Assembly: GCA_027625205.1 (NCBI GenBank)
Contig: JAQBVZ010000050.1
Location: forward strand, 1-6,155
DNA length: 6,155 nucleotides
Reading direction: 5' to 3'
Source: Chloroflexota bacterium
GTDB lineage: Bacteria; Chloroflexota; Dehalococcoidia; Lucifugimonadales; Australimonadaceae
Positions 1 to 4,108 of this stretch are shown here, in pieces. Each line of letters begins with the position of its first letter. Position 1 is the stretch's first letter. A program made the translations under genes and the position numbers. The notes below the pieces were generated by a model that saw nothing but the letters and a program-made list of their open reading frames with translations, made no database searches and was not told the origin of the DNA.

Positions 1-63
1 GCCGCTTTTTCGTTCACATCGTTAACTTCCGCCTCTGATAACTACGTTGCCGCTCTGGGACTA

Positions 64-78
64 AGCCCCAATGGGGCT
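64..78. repeat. Small perfect hairpin AGCCCC-AAT-GGGGCT
   Basis: A 6-bp GC-rich stem with a 3-base loop. Neither strand has a T-run after it, so it does not qualify as a standard intrinsic terminator. It could mark the 3' end of a gene lying outside the window, but this is weak. Confidence 0.3.
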
Positions 79-123
79 CTACAAACTCACACCTTTTTCC
101 AACTTCTTTAGCCTTGCGAGTCC

Positions 124-153
124 TTGACAATGAGTCTGAGCGAATCGTATGGT
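124..153 (+). promoter_or_regulatory. Candidate sigma70-like promoter upstream of the membrane-protein gene
   Basis: A perfect TTGACA at 124-129 is followed after 18 bp by TATGGT at 148-153 (4 of 6 matches to TATAAT). Transcription would start near 160, inside the inverted repeat that begins at 154, and leave a leader of about 190 bases before the ATG at 349. The -10 element is mediocre, so this could be chance. Confidence 0.35.
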
Positions 154-198
154 GTCGCGAATTCTAGCCTCTTGAGCCGTCGCTTCTAATTTCGCGAC
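154..198. repeat. Inverted repeat GTCGCGAA-N29-TTCGCGAC
   Basis: Perfect 8-bp arms lie at 154-161 and 191-198, separated by 29 bases. It sits at the predicted start of transcription from the 124-153 promoter candidate. It could be an operator-like site or the base of a leader RNA stem; no known riboswitch pattern is visible. Confidence 0.35.
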
Positions 199-348
199 GT
201 GAGACAGCAAAACTTGATAGGTTGATTTCTGCCTGCTCTTTATAAGGATGCCAACCAGGGAGCTGGCTCACGGACAACCTACAAGAAGGCATGAGAGGGC
301 CTGACAGCCGCCGCCATATGCCACGCGTGTGAGCTCAACGGTGGAGCC

Positions 349-606
349 ATGTACGCATCTCATAACCTGGGAATTTTGTTGCTCAGGGCGTTGATGGTGT
401 TTTTGGTCCTCGGGATTGTATGGATACCAGTTGCTTCGTTGTATGACGGCGCGCTGGTCACAGTATCCAACTGGGGGCTCTCTGAAGACTCAGTCCTTAG
501 TGTGTCAGACCTAGCCATTGACCTAACATTCAAACTGGGCGCACAAAACGCTATGCTCACCATTGAAACTTTCACACCGGCCTATTGGTATTGCTTGCTC
601 TGGTAG
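349..606 (+). CDS. N-terminal fragment of the broken membrane protein
   Basis: This 85-codon frame supplies the first transmembrane helix and the outer loop of the composite protein. Its last residues (PAYWYCLLW) are out-of-frame sequence: the same bases read as TGLLVLLALV, a good membrane helix, in frame 0. The stop TAG at 604-606 is therefore unlikely to be the natural end. It is listed separately because an annotation pipeline would call it as its own small hypothetical protein. Confidence 0.4.
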   Translation: MYASHNLGILLLRALMVFLVLGIVWIPVASLYDGALVTVSNWGLSEDSVLSVSDLAIDLTFKLGAQNAMLTIETFTPAYWYCLLW

Positions 607-866
607 CCACCACGCCTGGCTTGCCCAAATTGAAGAGATTGAGGGCGGTGGCTGCTGCATCAGCGGGCGTATTCCTGTTACACTCTTTTATCTTGACACT
701 ATTCTCGTGGAGCCTATTGGTGTCAATACAAAATGGTAACGGTGCGGGAAACGCACTTGTTGCATTCGCTGTGTTTTGGGGAGCGGGCCCAGTAGCAATC
801 AGCGTGTTGTGGGTCTACAAAGCGTGGCTGCCGGCTTTGCGGCCTTCATTGAATGTAGAGAGGTAG
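585..866 (+). CDS. C-terminal fragment of the broken membrane protein
   Basis: Frame 0 is open from 567 (after a TGA at 564-566) to the stop at 864-866. The first possible start, TTG at 585, lies inside a membrane helix and has no ribosome binding site, so this is a continuation rather than a separate gene. It carries helix 2 (LLVLLALVA), the TTPGLPKLKR turn, helix 3 (about 640-720) and helix 4 (about 745-825), and ends with a short polar tail NVER. Confidence 0.4.
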   Translation: MVLLALVATTPGLPKLKRLRAVAAASAGVFLLHSFILTLFSWSLLVSIQNGNGAGNALVAFAVFWGAGPVAISVLWVYKAWLPALRPSLNVER

Positions 867-902
867 CCTGACACGACTGGACGTGTATCCGGTAGTGTCA
901 GG
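867..902 (+). terminator. Strong hairpin directly after the membrane-protein stop codon (no T-run)
   Basis: CCTGACAC (867-874) pairs perfectly with GTGTCAGG (895-902). After a G/A mismatch, ACTGGA (876-881) pairs with TCCGGT (888-893), with one G-T pair, around the 6-base loop CGTGTA. The stem begins on the base after the TAG at 864-866. No T-run follows, so it is not a textbook intrinsic terminator. It may be a 3'-end stabilising hairpin, a T-less terminator or a protein-binding site. Its placement suggests that this frame and stop codon are real. Confidence 0.45.
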
Positions 903-949
903 CAAACATTGATGGACCATCCGGCGGGAACGATTGAAATGATTGAGCT

Positions 950-961
950 TACGTATACGTA
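950..961. repeat. 12-bp perfect palindrome TACGTATACGTA
   Basis: The palindrome lies in the 141-bp gap between the membrane-protein gene and the surface-protein gene, 47 bases before the ATG at 1008. It could be an operator half-site pair. No well-placed -35/-10 pair accompanies it: TTGAAA at 934-939 is only 14 bp from TATACG at 954-959. Confidence 0.3.
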
Positions 962-1007
962 GTCGGTGAAAAGGTTGCAGTCGTTGACAGTGCGAGCACA
1001 GCAACTC

Positions 1008-1097
1008 ATGCGTTTGCCATTACGATTGCGGGGCGCACATAGATTTTCTTTGTTGGGCGCGATTGCCGCTTCTGCGGCTATCGTTCTGCTTTTTTGA
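1008..1097 (+). CDS. Signal-peptide fragment of the surface protein, cut off by a frame change in a T6 run
   Basis: From ATG 1008, frame 0 gives a basic n-region (MRLPLRLRGAHRF) and a hydrophobic core (SLLGAIAASAAIVLLF), then a TGA at 1095-1097 inside the run TTTTTT at 1090-1095. One extra T would read on as LTPARA-AS, a good signal peptidase I site (Ala at -1 and -3) after residue 35, and join the next frame exactly. On family knowledge this is a Sec signal peptide. As written the frame is only 29 codons, too short to be a gene alone. Confidence 0.55.
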   Translation: MRLPLRLRGAHRFSLLGAIAASAAIVLLF

Positions 1098-1672
1098 CCC
1101 CGGCTCGTGCTGCGAGCATATCCATTGAGAATCTTGACGGCGTTGCAATACCGCAAGGGTCCCTGAAGACCTTCGACGTCAAGCTTGAAATTCCCCTGGA
1201 TGACTTGATCCCAATTCAAGAGATCCAGTTGAACATCACCGGCCCAACTCCCGTGAGCGCCTCATTTAACCCGTTTCTCACGCAAATCACGAAGAGCCCA
1301 CAATTCACCAGCATCACCCTTGTGGACGCTGTGAACCCCGGCTTTGGCTACGGCTATGGCTACGGCTACGGCTACGGGTACGGGTACGGGTCTGGACGCA
1401 CGCAGAGCTTGACGTACCGGATCGTTCTGGACACCAGCGTCGGACCTATGGCCGCCGGCAGTTATCAGGCACAAGCACTGACCGTAACCGGTGATGTGCT
1501 TATTCCGGGGATTACATCGAGCCTTGTTTCATTCTCAATAACATCAATCGTCACGCCTACCCCGACCCTGGCCCCAACGCCGACCACTGCTACTGGTGGC
1601 GGTGGAGCGGCGGTGGTGGCGGTGGAGCGGCACCTCCCGCAGCTACTGCCACGCCTACAGCCACGCCGGTGA
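1094..1672 (+). CDS. N-terminal beta-rich domain of the surface protein with a Gly-Tyr tract
   Basis: This 192-codon frame opens with a TTG at 1094 that is probably not a real start, since the codons before it complete a signal peptide by way of the T6 run. The mature part begins ASISIENLDG and alternates short hydrophobic strands with polar turns, in the manner of cohesin-like or other secreted beta-sandwich domains; I cannot name the family. A GF(GY)7GS tract lies at 1340-1393 between two strand-rich halves. The domain ends near 1545 and is followed by a TPTPTLAPTPT linker and GGGGAA. The last 20 or so residues (VVAVERHLPQLLPRLQPRR) are out-of-frame sequence following a 20-bp-period repeat, and so the stop at 1670-1672 is not natural. 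Confidence 0.55.
   Translation: MTPARAASISIENLDGVAIPQGSLKTFDVKLEIPLDDLIPIQEIQLNITGPTPVSASFNPFLTQITKSPQFTSITLVDAVNPGFGYGYGYGYGYGYGYGSGRTQSLTYRIVLDTSVGPMAAGSYQAQALTVTGDVLIPGITSSLVSFSITSIVTPTPTLAPTPTTATGGGGAAVVAVERHLPQLLPRLQPRR
1340..1390 (+). repeat. Hexanucleotide tandem repeat GGCTAC/GGGTAC encoding (Gly-Tyr)7
   Basis: The unit GGNTAY runs through seven Gly-Tyr codon pairs at 1346-1387, preceded by GGC-TTT (GF) and followed by GGG-TCT (GS). Codons drift from GGC-TAC to GGG-TAC along the tract, so it is an imperfect tandem repeat that can expand or contract in steps of six bases without breaking the frame. Confidence 0.85.
1595..1630 (+). repeat. 16-bp direct repeat with a 20-bp period spanning the second frame break
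   Basis: GGTGGCGGTGGAGCGG occurs at 1595-1610 and again at 1615-1630. The first copy reads GGGGA(A) in frame 2 and the second reads GGGGA(A) in frame 1. The 20-bp period is not a multiple of three, so duplicating one unit would itself create the frame change. Removing one unit gives an uninterrupted TGGGGAAPPAATATPT. A single missing base between the copies would explain it equally well. Confidence 0.8.
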
Positions 1673-2079
1673 CGCCGGGAGGAATTGCAGGACTACCGCC
1701 TGATGAAGCAGGGGACGTTCTTGATGACCTGCCGCCTGAGGACGCAGCTGCGGTGCTTGAGGATGTGGCGACTTCTGTGGCAGCGGAGGTCATAGCGGAA
1801 ATCGCCGCCAGTCAGGCTGCGGACATTGTTGAGAAGCTGAGTCCTGCGAAGGCTATTGCGGTTGTCGAAAACCTTACCAGGACCGCCAAGGCCGCAATAG
1901 CGGAGCAGCTAGAGTTGCCCACGTTGAAGGCGATCGTCGAAGGGACAGCAGCGAAATTATTGATGACATCAGTGACGCCAAAGGTGCTTCAGTTATTGAA
2001 GAAGTCACCACCGCCAAGGGCGTGGAAATTATCTCTGGAGTCACCAGAGCCAAGAAGGCCGCTGTTGTCACGCGCCTGA
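1669..2079 (+). CDS. Repeat-domain fragment: seven MgtE-N-like 12-residue units
   Basis: Frame 1 is meaningful from about 1612 (GGGGGAAPPAATATPTATP, a linker) and the GTG at 1669 is an internal valine. From 1696 it contains seven consecutive 12-residue units: PPDEAGDVLDDL, PPEDAAAVLEDV, ATSVAAEVIAEI, AASQAADIVEKL, SPAKAIAVVENL, TRTAKAAIAEQL, ELPTLKAIVEGT (ending 1947). The first two closely match the LPPEEAAELLEEL pattern of the cytoplasmic N-terminal domain of MgtE magnesium transporters (family knowledge). After about 1953 the frame is wrong: the remaining residues to 2079 have no repeat pattern, while frame 0 over the same bases continues the repeats. Confidence 0.55.
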   Translation: MTPGGIAGLPPDEAGDVLDDLPPEDAAAVLEDVATSVAAEVIAEIAASQAADIVEKLSPAKAIAVVENLTRTAKAAIAEQLELPTLKAIVEGTAAKLLMTSVTPKVLQLLKKSPPPRAWKLSLESPEPRRPLLSRA

Positions 2080-2330
2080 CTGACACCAAGGCCGGTGAGA
2101 TTGTTGAAGGCCTGGCCGATGATAAGGCGAGTGAAGTGATAGAGGACGTACCCACGGCCAAAGCCGCCACTGTCCTATCGACAGTGACCTCGGGCAAGGC
2201 GGCCACCGTGCTGACCGGGACGACGCGAGCCAAGGCCAAGGATGTTCTGTCTGCCGTGCCGAAGAAGAAGGCCGGCCAGATTATGCAAGAGGTGCCGACG
2301 CCTGACCTGACCGAAATAGTTGAACTCATG
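1696..2330 (+). repeat. About 18 tandem 12-codon (36-bp) units encoding helical repeats
   Basis: Seven units lie at 1696-1947 (frame 1). A shortened unit follows at 1948-1970 (AAEIIDDI if one base is restored), then ten units at 1971-2330 (frame 0), among them SDAKGASVIEEV, TRAKKAAVVTRL, TDTKAGEIVEGL, ADDKASEVIEDV, PTAKAATVLSTV and PKKKAGQIMQEV. The consensus is roughly [TP]xxKAxx[IV][IVL]xx[VL]: a short helix and a turn per unit. The units have diverged at DNA level, so the array is old and not a recent slippage product. The later units have Lys at position 4 where the first ones are acidic. Confidence 0.75.
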
Positions 2331-3479
2331 ACTGAGAGTTCTCTGGTGGAGCGGCTGCCAGAGCTAACAATAGACAAACTTAATGAAATACCGCAGGCAA
2401 CGCTGTTTGCCAAGCTGGCCGGTGTGAATGCGGACAACCTCACAAAGGAGACTGTGCCGCGCGCTGAGCTGGACCAGTACAACGCTGTCCAGGTCACGCC
2501 TGACCTTGTGGCCTATGAAGTCCCGTCCACTGGTGAGCGGGTCTGGGCCAAGATTGTGGGCAGTCCGGAGCCCATTGAAGCCATCCTTGCGCAGTTCAGC
2601 AGGAACATTCCTGACCTCATGGTGAACCTGGAGACCCTCACGGCACTGCCTGATGGTGTGGCAGCGTTGTCAGCCGGTCAGATTGTCAACGCCATGTTCC
2701 AGGTGGACCTGGAGAACGCACAACCTGAAGACGTGGTCATGGCCCATCTGACTGTCTACATTGAGAAGGCATGGCTGCAGGCCAACAACGTCCACAAGTG
2801 GGCCGTCCAGGCCAACCGCTATGATGAGGCCACTGGTGAGTGGGAGGTCTTTGCGGCCAGGCCACTACGTGAAGATGACCAGCGTGTGTACTACACAGTT
2901 GGGCTGCCCGGCTTCTCCCTCTTTGTATTGAGCGGAAGTGAGACGCTGCCGCCGGTGGTCTTTGCGGTCTCAAACTTGAGCATCAGCCCCAACAGGATTG
3001 TTGTGGGTGGGCAGACCTCAATCCAGTTCACTGTGGACAACGTGTCTGCAACGGACGCTACGTACAGGGCCCGCCTGTGGTTGAATGAAGCACAGGTAGC
3101 AATTCCAGAGGTCAACGTGCCCGCTGGCGGCTCAACGCTTGTCCTGTTGAACGTGAGCCCGGCTGAGGGGACGTATGAGGTTAGAGTTGACCGCTCCCTT
3201 GGCAATTTGGTGGTGGGCCAGCCCGCGCCAACGCCAACGCCTTCACCCACGCCCACGGTGAGGCCAACCGCCACGCCCACAGTCGCGCCTACGCCTACGA
3301 CTGTTCCGCCAACACCGACACCAACAGTGGTTGGAGAGCAGCCCACGCCTACGCCAACCGTGGCGCCACCCCCAGTGAATGGCGGTGGCGGATTCCCCCT
3401 CATAATCATCATCATTGTGATAGTGGTGGTAATCGTGGGTGGCGGAGTTGCCTTTATCGTGCTCAGGCGGGGTAGTTAG
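2022..3479 (+). CDS. C-terminal two thirds of the surface protein: repeats, PGF-pre-PGF-like, CARDB-like, Thr-Pro linker, membrane anchor
   Basis: The frame is coding from about 1950; the GTG at 2022 is only the first usable start codon and sits mid-repeat. It holds the last nine or so 12-residue units (to 2330), then a domain from about 2487 (VQVTPDLVAYEV) through a WAVQANRYDEATGEWEVF strand pair to GFSLFVLSG at 2910. The W...RY...G.W..L...GFS.F.l.G layout is that of PGF-pre-PGF domains. A CARDB-like domain follows (NLSISPNRIVVGGQTSIQF to about 3200), with the P-g-S-L-V-L-x-V pattern of cell-adhesion-related beta modules. A Thr-Pro linker spans about 3213-3380, then GGGGFP, an Ile/Val membrane helix (3393-3464) and RRGS before the TAG at 3477-3479. 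The tail is a membrane anchor; it lacks the classic PGF-CTERM or LPXTG motif. Confidence 0.7.
   Translation: MEIISGVTRAKKAAVVTRLTDTKAGEIVEGLADDKASEVIEDVPTAKAATVLSTVTSGKAATVLTGTTRAKAKDVLSAVPKKKAGQIMQEVPTPDLTEIVELMTESSLVERLPELTIDKLNEIPQATLFAKLAGVNADNLTKETVPRAELDQYNAVQVTPDLVAYEVPSTGERVWAKIVGSPEPIEAILAQFSRNIPDLMVNLETLTALPDGVAALSAGQIVNAMFQVDLENAQPEDVVMAHLTVYIEKAWLQANNVHKWAVQANRYDEATGEWEVFAARPLREDDQRVYYTVGLPGFSLFVLSGSETLPPVVFAVSNLSISPNRIVVGGQTSIQFTVDNVSATDATYRARLWLNEAQVAIPEVNVPAGGSTLVLLNVSPAEGTYEVRVDRSLGNLVVGQPAPTPTPSPTPTVRPTATPTVAPTPTTVPPTPTPTVVGEQPTPTPTVAPPPVNGGGGFPLIIIIIVIVVVIVGGGVAFIVLRRGS
3213..3380 (+). repeat. Thr-Pro-rich low-complexity linker repeat
   Basis: Recurring ACGCC(T/A)ACG-type codon pairs encode PTPTPSPTPTV, PTATPTVAPTPT and PTPTPTVAPPP. 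This is a flexible wall- or periplasm-spanning spacer next to the C-terminal membrane helix. A shorter relative occurs at 1555-1590 and 1640-1668 in the same protein. Confidence 0.8.
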
Positions 3480-3539
3480 CAACCAGCGGTACAGTGAGAT
3501 TTAGCAGTCTGTCGCCTAGCGCAAGGGGCTGTAACTGCC

Positions 3540-3568
3540 TTGACACGTACTTCCCCCTCCGCTAGCAT
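3540..3568 (+). promoter_or_regulatory. Promoter of the tRNA-Phe/tRNA-Gly unit
   Basis: A perfect -35 TTGACA (3540-3545), a 17-bp spacer and TAGCAT (3563-3568, 4 of 6 matches to TATAAT) place the transcription start near 3575, just ahead of the tRNA at 3580. Both spacing and position fit a strong stable-RNA promoter. Confidence 0.7.
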
Positions 3569-3577
3569 TGGATATGG

Positions 3578-3655
<78 letters not shown>

Positions 3656-3681
3656 TCAGTGTCTACCAGCGGCGTTTGTGG

Positions 3682-3756
3682 GCGGAAGTGGCTCAGTGGT
3701 AGAGCATCACCTTGCCAAGGTGAGGGTCGGGGGTTCGAATCCCCTCTTCCGCTCCA
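3682..3756 (+). tRNA. tRNA-Gly (anticodon GCC)
   Basis: A complete 75-base cloverleaf. The acceptor stem GCGGAAG pairs with CTTCCGC. The D-arm is GCTC-AGTGGTA-GAGC, and the anticodon stem TCACC/GGTGA encloses TTGCCAA with GCC at 3714-3716. The T-arm is GGGGG-TTCGAAT-CCCCT with one G-T pair. The discriminator T is followed by an encoded CCA (3754-3756). It is probably transcribed with tRNA-Phe and ended by the terminator at 3779-3805. Confidence 0.97.
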
Positions 3757-3778
3757 GTTCGCTTTTTTACGGTCTTCT

Positions 3779-3805
3779 AAGCCCACTGGTTTCCAGTGGG
3801 CTTTT
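3779..3805 (+). terminator. Intrinsic terminator after tRNA-Gly
   Basis: GCCCACTGG (3781-3789), loop TTT and CCAGTGGGC (3793-3801) form a perfect 9-bp stem followed by TTTT. Flanking AA/TT can extend it to 11 bp. It ends the tRNA-Phe/tRNA-Gly transcript before the next promoter. Confidence 0.88.
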
Positions 3806-3817
3806 GGCTTTACTGCC

Positions 3818-3847
3818 TTGTTAGCTTGAAGCCTACAGTGGCATAAT
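3818..3847 (+). promoter_or_regulatory. Candidate promoter of tRNA-Leu
   Basis: TTGTTA (3818-3823), an 18-bp spacer and CATAAT (3842-3847, 5 of 6 matches) lie between the terminator and tRNA-Leu. Transcription would start near 3854, leaving about 50 bases of leader to be trimmed. It is needed if the terminator at 3779-3805 is efficient. Confidence 0.5.
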
Positions 3848-3903
3848 GCGGACGTGATGCTGTTATCTCGTCCCCGCTATGGCTCCTTACGGCATCATTG
3901 CTG

Positions 3904-3989
3904 GCCGAAGTGGCGGAATGGTAGACGCGGCGGTCTCAAAAACCGTTGGGGGTAACTCCGTGCCGGTTCGACTCCGGCCTTCGGCACCA
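3904..3989 (+). tRNA. tRNA-Leu (anticodon CAA)
   Basis: A complete class II tRNA of 86 bases. The acceptor stem GCCGAAG pairs with CTTCGGC. The anticodon stem GCGGT/ACCGT (one G-T pair) encloses CTCAAAA with CAA at 3937-3939, which reads the TTG codon. The long variable arm TGGGGGTAACTCCGT is typical of leucine tRNAs. The T-arm is GCCGG-TTCGACT-CCGGC. The discriminator A is followed by an encoded CCA (3987-3989). No clear terminator follows before the transporter gene, so read-through is possible. Confidence 0.96.
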
Positions 3990-4108
3990 AAATTTCTCAG
4001 ATTCACTAGACCACGCCCCTCAGTGGGACAACTGTTCGTTCTACCGATCCAAACCGGCCATATTCCGTGCGGCTCTGGCTGCACTTACTGATAGGTAGGT
4101 AACAAATC

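Larger units (their letters stand above)
1..348. other. Leader/intergenic region without a convincing gene
   Basis: I see no supportable gene here. Frame 1 is open from the window edge to a TAG at 109-111 (36 codons), and could be the tail of an upstream gene, but its composition shows no recognisable domain. What the stretch does hold is a 6-bp hairpin at 64-78 (AGCCCC-AAT-GGGGCT, with no T-run after it), a sigma70-like promoter candidate at 124-153, and an 8-bp inverted repeat at 154-161/191-198. A second, poorer promoter-like pair is TTGATA at 214-219 with TATAAG at 241-246, whose 21-bp spacer is too long. A 13-codon ORF (ATG 291 to TGA 332) has a purine-rich stretch only one base upstream, so it is probably not translated. 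Confidence 0.5.
349..866 (+). pseudogene. Small multi-pass membrane protein, exosortase-accessory-like, broken by one frame change
   Basis: Two overlapping reading frames (349-606 in frame 1; frame 0 continuing to the TAG at 864-866) read as one protein of about 172 residues if a single base is restored between 567 and 604. The first part gives a transmembrane segment (residues about 8-31, LLRALMVFLVLGIVWIPVA) and an extracytoplasmic stretch of about 45 residues. The second part continues with GLLVLLALVATTPGLP, a basic KLKRLR turn, a segment containing VFLLHSFILTLFSW, and a last segment ending YKAWLPALRP. The order TM, outer loop, TM ending in ATPGL, basic turn, TM with LLH is what I recall of small membrane proteins encoded with exosortases; this is family memory, not a search result. 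The ATG at 349 has GGAG only two bases away, so the true start is uncertain; upstream, frame 1 is open back to a TGA at 292. It may be a decayed gene or an intact gene with a sequence error. Confidence 0.5.
1008..3479 (+). pseudogene. Large modular surface protein with MgtE-N-like 12-residue repeats, PGF-pre-PGF-like and CARDB-like domains; three frame changes
   Basis: Four reading frames in series become one protein of about 824 residues if one base is restored at each of three points: the T-run 1090-1095, the repeat 1595-1630, and about 1948-1956. Approximate composite positions are: signal peptide 1-35; beta-rich domain 36-180 with (GY)7 at 114-127; Thr-Pro and Gly/Ala linker 181-230; about 18 helical repeats of 12 residues at 231-442; PGF-pre-PGF-like domain about 495-645 ending near GFSLFVLSG; CARDB-like beta domain about 650-735; Thr-Pro linker 737-796; membrane helix 797-820; tail RRGS. 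It should be exported and held in the membrane by its C-terminus with the domains outside. Binding partner and role are unknown. The start is uncertain: ATG 1008 has no clear ribosome binding site, and GTG 966, TTG 984 and GTG 990 are in frame upstream. Because all downstream parts keep coding character, the breaks are either sequence errors or very recent. Confidence 0.6.

Noticed and set aside
1..111. Frame 1 open from the window edge to TAG 109-111, as a possible tail of an upstream gene
   Set aside because: It has only 36 codons with no recognisable pattern. It could be real, but nothing in the sequence supports it beyond openness.
984..1012. TTGACA at 984-989 as the promoter of the surface-protein gene
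   Set aside because: A 17-bp spacer would put the -10 over the ATG at 1008, with transcription starting inside the signal peptide.
1595..2330. Repeated DNA considered as a CRISPR array or mobile-element repeats
   Set aside because: There are no conserved repeats separated by unique spacers. The periodicity is at codon level (36 bp, diverged) and encodes a protein repeat.
1874..2497. 207-codon open frame on the minus strand
   Set aside because: It is antisense to the 12-residue repeat array. Its Ser/Thr/Ala-rich periodic translation is the mirror of the repeat codons.
2891..3415. 174-codon minus-strand frame rich in Gly-Val repeats
   Set aside because: The Gly-Val pattern is the reverse complement of the Thr-Pro linker codons, so it is an artefact of low complexity.
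3390..3476. PGF-CTERM or LPXTG sorting signal at the C-terminus
   Set aside because: Neither a PGF triplet before the helix nor an LPXTG motif is present; only GGGGFP, a hydrophobic helix and RRGS can be seen.
3480..3539. Terminator after the surface-protein gene
   Set aside because: Only a short GCAGT/ACTGC pairing (3504-3538 region) with a poorly matched interior and no T-run is visible.
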